Assembly: GCA_021323945.1 (NCBI GenBank) | Contig: JAJPKA010000002.1 | Coordinates: 290,923 to 354,922, forward strand | DNA length: 64,000 nt | DNA from: Pseudomonadota bacterium | GTDB taxonomy: Bacteria > Desulfobacterota > Binatia > Binatales > Binataceae | Direction: 5' to 3' | Shown here: positions 8,859 through 17,458 of the stretch, piece by piece | Position numbering within the stretch: position 1 is the stretch's first letter | Layout: every line of letters starts with the position of its first letter | Program-made: the position numbers and the translations under genes | The notes under the pieces: generated by a model | Database searches by the model: none | What the model saw: the letters and a program-made list of their open reading frames with translations, nothing else | Told to the model about the DNA's origin: nothing

Positions 8859-9384
8859 AATGGCTACGTAGATAGTCGATGCGAGTTTTCAGTTGGCTGA
8901 TTGGCACCAGCAGATCTTCCTTGTGCCACAGCGAGCCTTGCCGTGAGTAAGAGGAGATCTCAACCTGCCGGCTCATAACGATGGCTTCTTCGGGGCAGGC
9001 TTCCTCGCAATAGCCGCAGAACATGCATCGTGACATATCAATGTCGAAAACTTCGGGATACCGCTCAACCTCGTTGTTGGTTTCTGCCGGAAAAATTGTG
9101 ATGCAGGTAGTAGGACATGCCCATTCGCATAAACCACACGCCACGCACCGCTCCTTGCCATTTTCCATCTGTACAAGGACCGGCATGCCGCGCAGTGCCG
9201 GTGGGTGGACGAAACGCTGCTCGGGGAAATGAACGGTAAAATCCTGCGAGCCCCGAAGAAACCGGCCAAGGTTAACGAAGAAGTGGCGGGTGGAAACCCA
9301 AAGGCCGACGACAACCGCCCACCAGGGACGCATGCTCGACCACGGTTGAGTTGGACGCTTTACCTTGACAATCCGAACGGCCAT
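8848..9384 (-). CDS. nuoI: NADH-quinone oxidoreductase subunit I (2x[4Fe-4S] ferredoxin type)
   Basis: A 178-residue subunit carrying clusters N6a and N6b that pass electrons to NuoB. Two complete ferredoxin motifs are seen: CVACGLCEWACP and CMFCGYCEEACP. An N-terminal amphipathic helix (around WWAVVVGLWVSTRHFF) is the usual membrane-surface anchor. In most bacteria nuoI follows nuoH; here nuoH is absent and the upstream neighbour is an MFS transporter. Confidence 0.93.
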   Translation of the reverse strand: MAVRIVKVKRPTQPWSSMRPWWAVVVGLWVSTRHFFVNLGRFLRGSQDFTVHFPEQRFVHPPALRGMPVLVQMENGKERCVACGLCEWACPTTCITIFPAETNNEVERYPEVFDIDMSRCMFCGYCEEACPEEAIVMSRQVEISSYSRQGSLWHKEDLLVPISQLKTRIDYLRSHYER

Positions 9385-9490
9385 GAACGTTCTAAGCTAA
9401 GCCAAACCCTGACACGCCAACGGCTTTGGGCTCCCAAAACCTGTCGGCAATGGCCCGCAACCCTATTCTTTCAAGTTTTTTCCTTCCTCG

Positions 9491-10936
9491 CTATCTACCC
9501 GCGGCGGCGCGTGCCGGTGCACCGTGAGCGGAACGCTGAGAGCTGGTGGCGGGTCTCCAAAAACCTCGCAAGGCAAAGAGCGAAAAGACAAACAGTAACG
9601 TGCCCGCGATTATTACCTCCATCCAGGTCGCCCAACCAATACTCCATGCGCGAAGGTCCGGTTTCGCCAAATGATGCGCGCTAGCTTCTGACAATGCATA
9701 ATGCGCGGTGACGGCGGTGAGCACGGGTGCGGAGAACGCCACCCATGTGCGATAGATCAACTGAAAAAACGACCAGCCAGTGGCTTGCAGTGCCGGCGAA
9801 ATATCCTCCACATATTCCGAATACAGTGCGGTCCACGGAATAAACGCGGCGGCAGTGATCGCACCCAACAGTAGGGTGACCCACGTCAGCGCGCTTGCCG
9901 ACAATGGAGGATAAAAATGCTGCGTCCACCACAGCAAAATGGCGAAAGTCAGTAAAGCCATCACAATGGATATCGGCTTGCGCACACCGAGCCAGTCGGA
10001 GAACATCCCGGCGGGCACCAGCATGACCCCGTTCAACAACCAGAAGTATGACGCCAGTCGGTCTGCTGTCGCGTGATCGTAACCGAACGCTTGCTCGAAC
10101 ATGAGTGGGCCGAAGGTTTGGACGGTTATAGCGACCGTAATAAACGCTACTACCCCGGTTACCATCAGCCAGATCTGCCATCGCCCTAGTAGCTGGCCGA
10201 ATGCTGACATTGCACTGCCCGGACCTTCCGATGGCAGGTCTCCGGACTCGAATGCCTCGCCAGTGCGTTCGGTGCTAAGGACCATTAAGCGTAACTTTGG
10301 AGCTAAATCCTTCAACCACAAAACCACGGGTACGTAGAGGACCAAGGCCAAAAGACCCATTATCACCATTTGCTCACGCCAGGTCGGAAAGCTCCGCAAA
10401 GTTAGGCCTGGAACGAACACCCACAACCATTGGCAACCTACTGCGCCCACGGTCAGCAGGCCGAAAGCTGCCGCCCGGCTGACCCTTGGTGACATATCGC
10501 GCGTCAGTCCCCCCAGTGCGCCCCACATGAGTCCTGCGACAAGGTTCATGGAGCCGCGTATTGCCACGAACGACCAGAAGCCGGTCATCAACAAGTTGGC
10601 GAAAGTCAGCAAGATCATAATCGCGAGACAGACATCGATAACGACAACGCGGCCGTGCCGATCAGCCAAGGGACCTCCAGCCATGGCTGAAAATCCCGAC
10701 AAAAAAACCGCGCCGGTGAGAAACCAGCTGAAATCCTTGATCGAGAAGTGCAGCGCGGGCATCCACAACGGCAGCATCGAGGAGAGCCCGAACTCATAGA
10801 ACGAGACTATGGTGGCGAAGACGGTTAGAAGCAGCATCCACCAGCGGTACCAGCCGGTCGGGTAAGCCTCGAGCGTTCGATGCGTCGCGAAATAGCCTTT
10901 CAATCTCCCGGATTCGACTTGCAGAGCCGTTGCCAT
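9491..10936 (-). CDS. MFS transporter inserted in the nuo cluster
   Basis: A 481-residue polytopic inner-membrane protein with about 12 hydrophobic segments. The A-motif after TM2, GPLADRHGR, marks the Major Facilitator Superfamily, and a partial repeat, FSDWLGVRKP, follows mid-protein. Substrate unknown; no close family is recognised. The ATG at 10936 is chosen because GAGGGG lies about 9 bases before it. The gene sits between nuoG and nuoI on the same strand, with 215 bases before and 106 after, and a perfect TTGACA -35 box upstream suggests its own promoter. It is not a proton-pumping Nuo membrane subunit: no NuoH/L/M/N motif is seen. Confidence 0.88.
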   Translation of the reverse strand: MATALQVESGRLKGYFATHRTLEAYPTGWYRWWMLLLTVFATIVSFYEFGLSSMLPLWMPALHFSIKDFSWFLTGAVFLSGFSAMAGGPLADRHGRVVVIDVCLAIMILLTFANLLMTGFWSFVAIRGSMNLVAGLMWGALGGLTRDMSPRVSRAAAFGLLTVGAVGCQWLWVFVPGLTLRSFPTWREQMVIMGLLALVLYVPVVLWLKDLAPKLRLMVLSTERTGEAFESGDLPSEGPGSAMSAFGQLLGRWQIWLMVTGVVAFITVAITVQTFGPLMFEQAFGYDHATADRLASYFWLLNGVMLVPAGMFSDWLGVRKPISIVMALLTFAILLWWTQHFYPPLSASALTWVTLLLGAITAAAFIPWTALYSEYVEDISPALQATGWSFFQLIYRTWVAFSAPVLTAVTAHYALSEASAHHLAKPDLRAWSIGWATWMEVIIAGTLLFVFSLFALRGFWRPATSSQRSAHGAPARAAAGR

Positions 10937-11009
10937 AGCTTGTGTCCCCTCAACTTTGCTCAGGCCTGGGTAACAATTCCTGATTGTCGCGAGCAACGTG
11001 ACAAGACCT

Positions 11010-11031
11010 TGCACGATACATAATGCACGAT
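11010..11031. repeat. 8-bp direct repeat in the MFS gene leader
   Basis: TGCACGAT occurs twice, separated by ACATAA (14-base period), between the candidate promoter and the MFS start. A regulator-binding site is possible; no function is shown. Confidence 0.35.
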
Positions 11032-11054
11032 CCTGATTTCGCTACTCCTTCCGC

Positions 11055-11083
11055 GCTATGGGCCGCCGTCGTTGAATTGTCAA
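11055..11083 (-). promoter_or_regulatory. Candidate sigma-70 promoter for the MFS gene
   Basis: On the minus strand a perfect -35 TTGACA is followed after 17 bases by CATAGC (3 of 6 matches to the -10 consensus). It lies about 120 bases upstream of the MFS start. If active, the transporter and the nuoI-C-D-EF genes could be expressed apart from nuoB-nuoG. Confidence 0.4.
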
Positions 11084-11151
11084 GATACTTTAGGGGTCGG
11101 ACTAGCAGCTCACTTCACTGGGAGCGCAGGCGGCCAGCAGCCAGGGCGCGC

Positions 11152-12765
11152 TCAGGCGAGGTTGTGTAACGGCGCACCATCGGGATCGATCTCTTCAAAT
11201 CGAACGTTTGCGAAGGCAGTACCATTTCGTGCCATCGACTGCCAGATGAAGGATAAGTCAAATTGTTCCTGGCGCGCCTCGATTTGATTCAAGAGTCGGG
11301 TGAAAACTTCACCCTCCGTAAGCCAGCCGGCGGGTAACTGCAGGGCTCTGCGAATGCGTTGTACCCGCCCCGCGTGGTTCGTGAAGGTGCCGTCCTTTTC
11401 AGCGAAAGTAGTAGCTGGAAAAATCACCGCAGCCCCGGTCAGCAGAGGATGCTGCTTGAGACTATGCACGATAAGCAGCTCCATGCTTCCCAAAATCGTG
11501 TTCAGCCGATCGGGATCAATTACATGAAAGATGTCTTCGGAGCAGAGATAGAGTCCCTTTATTTGACCGGCCTCGCAGGCTGCCAGCAGATCGTCGACGC
11601 CATCGTCATTTCCGGCAACCAAGCCAAGTTCGCGGACTCCACGAGCATTAGCGGCCTTTTCCGGCTTGATTAAGAAATTGTCATATTTGCCGCGCACGAC
11701 CGCCATCGCACAGCGCTCAACTCCGAGTGCGTGAATGAGTTCGCCGAAGCGGTAATTCTCCTCATTGGTCAGATGGGGTGAAATCACGGCACCGAGAGCT
11801 TTGCCTCCGTGGCGTGCTCTGAAGGCGTTGAGTTGAGCGGCTGCCTCCTGGACAGCAACCTCCCACGCGGTGTCGACCTGACCGTTCTGTTGGGCAATCC
11901 TGGGGGTCCGTAGGCGCTCCGGATCCATCACAAAACGATAGTTGAGCCGCCCGGAGTCGCACATCCAAGTGTCATTGACAGCATCGTTACGTCGCGGCAC
12001 CAGGCGCCAAATCCGGTTCTTATACGTGCACACCATGATGTTGCAGCCGTTCGAGCAACTCGGGCACACACTGGCGGTTTCCTCCAGGAACCAGACGCGA
12101 ATTTTGTGGTGGAAGTCCTTGGTCTCCAGTGCTCCGACCGGACAAATATCAGCCGTACACATCGAATAATCGTTGTCCAGCCGCTGATCATAAATGTCGA
12201 GCACTGATCGGTCGCCGAGGTTAAATATATGGAGCTCGCCGGTCTTGCTGATCTCACGGCAAAACCGCACGCACCGACGGCACAGAATGCATCGTTCCTG
12301 GTCGAGCAGCATCCGTTCACCGATGTCGATGCGCTTCTGTCTCTTACGGCGTGGATCGCGAGTGCGCGAAAACCGGCTCCCGAAGCGCATTGCATAATTC
12401 TGCAGCCAGCACTCCCCGGCCTTGTCACAGATCGGGCAATCCAAGGGATGATTCAGCAACAAAAGTTCCTCGACTCCGCGGCGCGCCAAGTGAACTTCGG
12501 GATCATCGACGTGTACCACCAAACCATCCCGGACCGGCGTGTTGCACGAAATCTGCAGCTTCGGAATCCCCTCGAGCTTTACCTGACAGAGGCGGCAGGA
12601 GCCGTCGATACTGAGCTTGGGATGATAACAGTAGTGGGGAATATCGAAACCGGCATTGAGTAGCGCCTGCAACAACGGTTCACCCTCTCGGGCCTCGATT
12701 GAGGTCCCGTCGACGGTGACATGGACGAGCTTGGGCGCGTCAGTCAATTTTGCGCCCGCTGCCAT
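11152..12765 (-). CDS. nuoG: NADH-quinone oxidoreductase subunit G (short form)
   Basis: A 537-residue subunit carrying the electron wire between NuoF and NuoI. Cluster ligands in order: [2Fe-2S] Cys46, Cys57, Cys60 and Cys74; N5 His106, Cys110, Cys113 and Cys119; N4 Cys159, Cys162, Cys165 and Cys208; and the extra N7 cluster Cys234, Cys237, Cys241 and Cys269. The molybdopterin-like C-terminal domain is shortened, since family members usually run to 700-900 residues. A NAD-dependent formate dehydrogenase alpha subunit is excluded because the catalytic Cys/Sec region is missing. It overlaps the end of nuoB by 26 bases. Confidence 0.9.
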   Translation of the reverse strand: MAAGAKLTDAPKLVHVTVDGTSIEAREGEPLLQALLNAGFDIPHYCYHPKLSIDGSCRLCQVKLEGIPKLQISCNTPVRDGLVVHVDDPEVHLARRGVEELLLLNHPLDCPICDKAGECWLQNYAMRFGSRFSRTRDPRRKRQKRIDIGERMLLDQERCILCRRCVRFCREISKTGELHIFNLGDRSVLDIYDQRLDNDYSMCTADICPVGALETKDFHHKIRVWFLEETASVCPSCSNGCNIMVCTYKNRIWRLVPRRNDAVNDTWMCDSGRLNYRFVMDPERLRTPRIAQQNGQVDTAWEVAVQEAAAQLNAFRARHGGKALGAVISPHLTNEENYRFGELIHALGVERCAMAVVRGKYDNFLIKPEKAANARGVRELGLVAGNDDGVDDLLAACEAGQIKGLYLCSEDIFHVIDPDRLNTILGSMELLIVHSLKQHPLLTGAAVIFPATTFAEKDGTFTNHAGRVQRIRRALQLPAGWLTEGEVFTRLLNQIEARQEQFDLSFIWQSMARNGTAFANVRFEEIDPDGAPLHNLA

Positions 12766-13321
12766 GCAGTCGCAGGCCCTCCCACTTTGCGTCGGGGCGT
12801 TCGTGCTGAACTCGGTTTTGCAACTTTATCAGGCCGTCAAGTACTGCCTCCGGTCGCGGCGGACACCCTGGAATGTAAATATGAACCGGTATGATACGAT
12901 CAATTCCTTGCAACACAGCATAGTTGTCATAAGGACCGCCCGAACTGGTGCAAGCACCGAACGAAACCACCCATTTGGGCTCTGCCATCTGCTCATAGAC
13001 GCGACGGAGAATCGGCGCCTGGCGTTGCGTTATGGTCCCGACAACCATCAGCAGGTCGGCCTGACGTGGGGTGAAGCGCGGCAGAGCTGCACCGAAACGG
13101 TCGATATCGTACCGCGGCCCCGAGACCGAAAAATATTCCATACCGCAGCATGCGGTAACGAACGGGTAGGGAAAGAATGAATACTTTCGCGCCCAATTCA
13201 CCGCATCTGTCAGCCGAGTTGTGACAAACGCATCGGGAAAGGCGTTGCCTTCATCGACCAGTGCCTGGCGGGTAGTCGTCCCGCTAAGCACGAAGCTCGC
13301 AAGTCTGCGGCGAAGCGCCAT
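12740..13321 (-). CDS. nuoB: NADH-quinone oxidoreductase subunit B
   Basis: A 193-residue subunit that holds cluster N2, the last electron carrier before quinone. N2 ligands: the tandem Cys58-Cys59 in ACCGME, Cys124 in FGACTSSGG and Cys153 in IPGCPPRPE. It is the first gene of the nuo run. A GGAG-type site lies about 11 bases before the ATG. NuoA, normally directly upstream, is absent; thiD occupies that position on the same strand after a 153-base gap. Confidence 0.93.
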   Translation of the reverse strand: MALRRRLASFVLSGTTTRQALVDEGNAFPDAFVTTRLTDAVNWARKYSFFPYPFVTACCGMEYFSVSGPRYDIDRFGAALPRFTPRQADLLMVVGTITQRQAPILRRVYEQMAEPKWVVSFGACTSSGGPYDNYAVLQGIDRIIPVHIYIPGCPPRPEAVLDGLIKLQNRVQHERPDAKWEGLRLHGSGRKID

Positions 13322-13474
13322 TTCGCAATCGACTCCTGTTCACGTGTGTCTTTCAGGTTCCTTGGCGGATGTGCTCAGTCGACATTCCCTATAGTTCCGC
13401 GAATCGTCGCAGAGGGCAAGCTGCTGCCGCCAGCCAACCGCCTGAGGCAGCGGATTATTGATGTATACCCCTGC

Positions 13475-14284
13475 TTAATTGATAACCTTATCCAAGTCGG
13501 GCCTGATCAGATGATTCAATGGAGTTGCACCGTGACCAACTCTCTCGGCGCCGAGCAACGCCCGAGTGACGTAATCCTTTGCGACTTCGACCGCCTTATC
13601 CAAGGGCATTCCAAGCGCCAAAGCCGCCGCGATTGCCGCGGACAGTGTACAACCCGTTCCATGAGGACGGTCAATTGGGACTCTCGGCGCTTTGAATTCA
13701 CGAGCCTCGCCATTTTTGCCCAAAAGCACGTCGATCGAGGCCGCGCCACCAAGTCGGCCCCCTTTGACCAACACAGCTTGAGGACCTAATTCAAGAATGG
13801 CTTGTGCCGTTCGATGCATTCCCTCGAGATCGCGTACCACGGTGCCCGTTAACATCTCGGCCTCACGCACATTGGGTGTAACGACGGTAGCCAGCGGTAG
13901 CATTAGCTCGCGCAAAGCCTCGATCGCGTCAGGCGCTAAGAGAACGTCGCCGCTGGCCGCGACCATGACGGGATCAACAACCAGGTTGCGGAGGCGGCGA
14001 GCGCCCAAATATGAGGCGACGACCTCTATAATTGCTCGTCGCGCCAGCATTCCGGTTTTGGCAGCAGCAATCGCGAAATCCTCGCGTACGGCATCAAGTT
14101 GCGAGCGGATAAAGGCGGGCGAAACTTCGGCGACGGCACGCACTCCGTACGTATTCTGCGCAGTCAGGGCGGTAATCACCGTAGTGCCGAACACCCCAAA
14201 GGCACCGAACGTTTTAAGGTCGGCTTGAATGCCAGCACCGCCCCCAGAATCGGACCCTGCAATGGTTAATGCAACACGGACCAT
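13475..14284 (-). CDS. thiD: Hydroxymethylpyrimidine/phosphomethylpyrimidine kinase
   Basis: A 269-residue ribokinase-family enzyme that phosphorylates HMP and HMP-P in thiamine synthesis. Seen: the N-terminal substrate loop GSDSGGGAGIQADLK, DPVMVAASGD mid-protein and the anion-hole motif HGTGCTLSAAIAA with the catalytic base. Length is typical and no ThiE domain is fused. No TPP riboswitch was recognised upstream. It follows tsaE after 72 bases and may be the last gene of the housekeeping run. Confidence 0.93.
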   Translation of the reverse strand: MVRVALTIAGSDSGGGAGIQADLKTFGAFGVFGTTVITALTAQNTYGVRAVAEVSPAFIRSQLDAVREDFAIAAAKTGMLARRAIIEVVASYLGARRLRNLVVDPVMVAASGDVLLAPDAIEALRELMLPLATVVTPNVREAEMLTGTVVRDLEGMHRTAQAILELGPQAVLVKGGRLGGAASIDVLLGKNGEAREFKAPRVPIDRPHGTGCTLSAAIAAALALGMPLDKAVEVAKDYVTRALLGAERVGHGATPLNHLIRPDLDKVIN

Positions 14285-14356
14285 CTACTAAAGTTTACTG
14301 CCGAAGGGTGTATGCCCGACTCTGCTTCTTTCTGCACGGAGCGTTTAACTAACTGA

Positions 14357-14854
14357 TCAAGCCGAGCGCGAGCGCAATCTCATGAGCAAGGAAACATAGC
14401 GTTCGCCTACGGCGGTGAATTCAATACGACGGCTGTTCGCTCCCGTGTAACTTATTTTAACTGATAAGCGATCGATTGCGGAGGCTTCCTGAAGCCGCTC
14501 GAACCACTCTACCGCGGCGATTGACTCTGAAAAGAGATATTCACGGAGGCCCAGATCGTCCAGTCCAACTCGGTCCAGGCGATAGAGATCGATGTGAAAA
14601 AGTGGCAGACGCCCGCGATGCTCCTGGATCATCGTGAAGGTGGGACTCAAAATGTCTTCTTCGCGCAGGTTCAGGCCAAGAGCGATACCCTTGATGAAGC
14701 ACGTTTTGCCTACTCCCAATTCACCAATCAGCGCGAGCAGCTCGCCGCCTTCAAGTAACGAACCCAATCGACGGCCCCACATCTTGGTCGCACGGCTCGA
14801 GCTGCTGTCAATGACGAATGACGTATTCGGGTGGGTGGACACTTCAGTTTCCAC
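14357..14854 (-). CDS. tsaE: tRNA threonylcarbamoyladenosine biosynthesis ATPase TsaE
   Basis: A 165-residue P-loop ATPase that works with TsaB and TsaD to make t6A37 in ANN-decoding tRNAs. Walker A is GELGVGKT (about residues 44-51), followed by the family segments LSPTFTMIQEH and HIDLYRLD. It starts 18 bases after the nnr stop, the common bacterial nnr-tsaE pairing. TsaB and TsaD are not in the window. Confidence 0.92.
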   Translation of the reverse strand: METEVSTHPNTSFVIDSSSSRATKMWGRRLGSLLEGGELLALIGELGVGKTCFIKGIALGLNLREEDILSPTFTMIQEHRGRLPLFHIDLYRLDRVGLDDLGLREYLFSESIAAVEWFERLQEASAIDRLSVKISYTGANSRRIEFTAVGERYVSLLMRLRSRSA

Positions 14855-14872
14855 GAATTTCTCCTCATATCT

Positions 14873-16420
14873 TTAACCCGCGAACGCGGACGGTAACTCA
14901 TCGGCGAGCTCGCTGGCCAAGTAACCGAATGAGCCGATGCGGGTAGCTAAACGATCGGCGGCATGACCGTGAATGAAAACCGCCAGCTTTAAAGCATCAG
15001 CGGGCCGCATCTTCTGCCCGACCAGCGCGCCGATAATACCGGACAGCACGTCGCCCATCCCGGGAGTTCCCATCCCGGGATTTCCACTGGAATTCACAGA
15101 GATGTCCTGCTCGGATGTGACAACGACACTGCGCGCACCCTTTAGAACAACCAGCGCTCCCGTGGTTTCGGCCAACTTGCGCGCAGATCCTATCCGATCA
15201 GCATTCACTTCCTGTGTGGTGACGTCGAGCAGTCTCGCCATTTCACCAGGATGCGGTGTCATAATAATTGGCCCACCCGCGACTTTGGCAATGTCACGCG
15301 GCGCTGGTGCCAGAACGTTGAGCGCGTCGGCATCGAGCACTAGTGGACAATCGGGGCTCGATGAACGAATCAGCCATTCGACGATGTGGTGGGTATCGGC
15401 ACTCGTCCCCATCCCGGGACCAGCGATCAACGCGGTTTTATTAGGCACAAGCCGTTCAAGCAGTTTCACAGTTGCCGGACCGTCGAAGTGACCCGCGCAA
15501 TCTGGCATCGGTTCGGTCATCAATTCCATCTGACCGGCAGCTACAATGCTTGCAACTGACTCCGGAATCGCGGCCGTCACCAGGCCTGCACCGGCCCGCA
15601 ACGCCCCCCGCGCTGCGAGCAACGCAGCACCTGACTTGCCGCGACTGCCCGCAATAATCAGTGGATGCCCGTACGTACCCTTGTGTGTATTATCGGCGCG
15701 TGGCCGCAGAAAGGATAGCACCTCGCTTCGTTCGAGGTACCGACCGCTCGGCGCGAGTTCCGAGATCGCCTGGGGCGCGAAACCAATATCAACAATTTCG
15801 AGACAGCCGCAAAGTTCGGCGCCGGGGTAGGAAACATGCCCATATTTGGCAAATCCGAACGTCACCGTGACGGTTGCGCGCACCGCCAAACCCATGATCC
15901 TGCCGGTATCAGCATTTACCCCGGAGGCAATGTCAACCGATATAACAGGAACCTCTCGTGAATTAATCTTTTCGATTGCTCGACGAGCTATCCCACGAAT
16001 CTCCGCATTAAGACCGATTCCGAAGATGGCGTCGACTATTACGCCTAGTGGTTCAGCGGCCATGGCGGCATCCAGAGCATTTTCGTCGACAACTTCAACG
16101 ATAACGCTGCCGACCTCGGCAAGATCATGAAGTGCTCGGGCGGCATCGCCGCGTAACTCGCCTTTGCGCGCGAGCAGCAGGGTTCGGACCCGTTCACCCA
16201 TCTGATGGAGGCGACGCGCCGCGACCAACCCGTCGCCACCGTTATTGCCCTTGCCTGCAACCACGAGCACCCCGCGTGCCATTGCTTCCGGCCACCGCCG
16301 CGCAATTGTTCGGGCTACTGCGTCACCGGCGTTGGTCATTAGTTCATATGAGGGGACGCCATATTTCTCCTGACTAAGGCGGTCGAGTTCCCTGCTCTGT
16401 TCTGCATTGAGAAGAATCAT
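14873..16420 (-). CDS. nnr: Bifunctional NAD(P)H-hydrate epimerase / ADP-dependent dehydratase
   Basis: A 515-residue two-domain repair enzyme. The N-terminal half (about 1-215) is the NAD(P)HX epimerase, with GKGNNGGDGLVAARRL near residue 56. The C-terminal half (about 230-515) is the ribokinase-fold dehydratase, with TPHPGEMARLL and the ADP-binding GTPGMGDVLSGII. Both active-site regions look intact. It lies in the conserved glmM-pdxJ-(acpS)-nnr-tsaE order, but acpS, often found directly before it, is not present: the 128 bases upstream hold no gene. Confidence 0.93.
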   Translation of the reverse strand: MILLNAEQSRELDRLSQEKYGVPSYELMTNAGDAVARTIARRWPEAMARGVLVVAGKGNNGGDGLVAARRLHQMGERVRTLLLARKGELRGDAARALHDLAEVGSVIVEVVDENALDAAMAAEPLGVIVDAIFGIGLNAEIRGIARRAIEKINSREVPVISVDIASGVNADTGRIMGLAVRATVTVTFGFAKYGHVSYPGAELCGCLEIVDIGFAPQAISELAPSGRYLERSEVLSFLRPRADNTHKGTYGHPLIIAGSRGKSGAALLAARGALRAGAGLVTAAIPESVASIVAAGQMELMTEPMPDCAGHFDGPATVKLLERLVPNKTALIAGPGMGTSADTHHIVEWLIRSSSPDCPLVLDADALNVLAPAPRDIAKVAGGPIIMTPHPGEMARLLDVTTQEVNADRIGSARKLAETTGALVVLKGARSVVVTSEQDISVNSSGNPGMGTPGMGDVLSGIIGALVGQKMRPADALKLAVFIHGHAADRLATRIGSFGYLASELADELPSAFAG

Positions 16421-16548
16421 TGGCGCTGCCTAAGGATCGAATCGGGGTTCCAATCGACGCTTGTAGCCAGCGAGACGTTGCTGCGTCCGTTCGCCTTGGA
16501 GCGTGCCACGGCGGTTGCGACTCATTTGGCTACGAGAGCCGGATAGCC

Positions 16549-17400
16549 TCATCGATCACGACTCGTTGACTTGCGAGGATTGATCAATTTCAGCATTTCA
16601 CGGACTGCGCGTTCGAACCCGGTGATTAAAGAACGAGCGACTATTGCATGCCCGATATGAAGCCAGACAATCCCTGGGATAGCCGCTATCGGTGCGACAT
16701 TTTCGTAATTCAAACCATGACCAGCATTGGGCTTAAGTTTCAACGAGCGCGCCAATTTGACGGCGGCGCGAATCTTTTGCAGCTCTAACTTTGTTTGCTC
16801 GCTGAACTCGAATGAAGCCGCAGCTTTCGAGTTTGCTATTGAAATGCGACCGTTGATTCGACCGCGTGGGCTTCGCCTTGAGGCCGAACGTTCGCGACCC
16901 TGTACAATGTCGGCATCAGCGAAACGGGCATACATTCCTGTATGGATCTCGACGAAATCCGCGCCAAGCATTGCTACCGCCTCGATCTGCCTCGGTTCCG
17001 GGTCGACGAACAGGCTCACTCCAATGTTTGCCGTCTTGAGGCGCTGTACGATCGGCTCCAACCGTTCCTTGAGGCCGGCAACATCCAGACCCCCTTCGGT
17101 GGTAAGCTCTTCGCGCCTTTCAGGTACCAGGCAGACTTCATCCGGCCGCAATTCCATAGCGATTTCCAGCATCTCTGCGGTCGGGGCCATCTCCTGATTG
17201 AGATGAATTTTTATCGCTTCATGAATACCGAACAGATCCGTGTCCTGGATATGGCGTCGGTCTTCACGTAGGTGCACAGTGATTGCGCCCGCCCCGGCCC
17301 GCTCTGCCGCCAGCGAAGCCTCCACCGGATCCGGATAGCGGGTTAAGCGCGCCTGCCTAACCGTGGCGACGTGATCCACGTTAACGCCGAGTTTAATCAT
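16549..17400 (-). CDS. pdxJ: Pyridoxine 5'-phosphate synthase
   Basis: A 283-residue TIM-barrel enzyme that condenses 1-deoxyxylulose 5-phosphate with aminoacetone phosphate to PNP in the DXP-dependent B6 pathway. Seen: LGVNVDHVATVRQAR, the catalytic Glu region in MELRPDEVCLVPE, VEIHTGMYA, NAGHGLNYENV and HIGHAIVARSL. It is about 40 residues longer than usual because of an Arg/Ser-rich stretch (roughly residues 175-205) between MYARFADAD and the LQKI helix. It lies downstream of glmM in the housekeeping run. Confidence 0.92.
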   Translation of the reverse strand: MIKLGVNVDHVATVRQARLTRYPDPVEASLAAERAGAGAITVHLREDRRHIQDTDLFGIHEAIKIHLNQEMAPTAEMLEIAMELRPDEVCLVPERREELTTEGGLDVAGLKERLEPIVQRLKTANIGVSLFVDPEPRQIEAVAMLGADFVEIHTGMYARFADADIVQGRERSASRRSPRGRINGRISIANSKAAASFEFSEQTKLELQKIRAAVKLARSLKLKPNAGHGLNYENVAPIAAIPGIVWLHIGHAIVARSLITGFERAVREMLKLINPRKSTSRDR

Positions 17401-17458
17401 TCACCGTTTCTGAGCGATCTATTCCTTGGTTCACGCTGGAACTGACCTGCAGTTTGTT

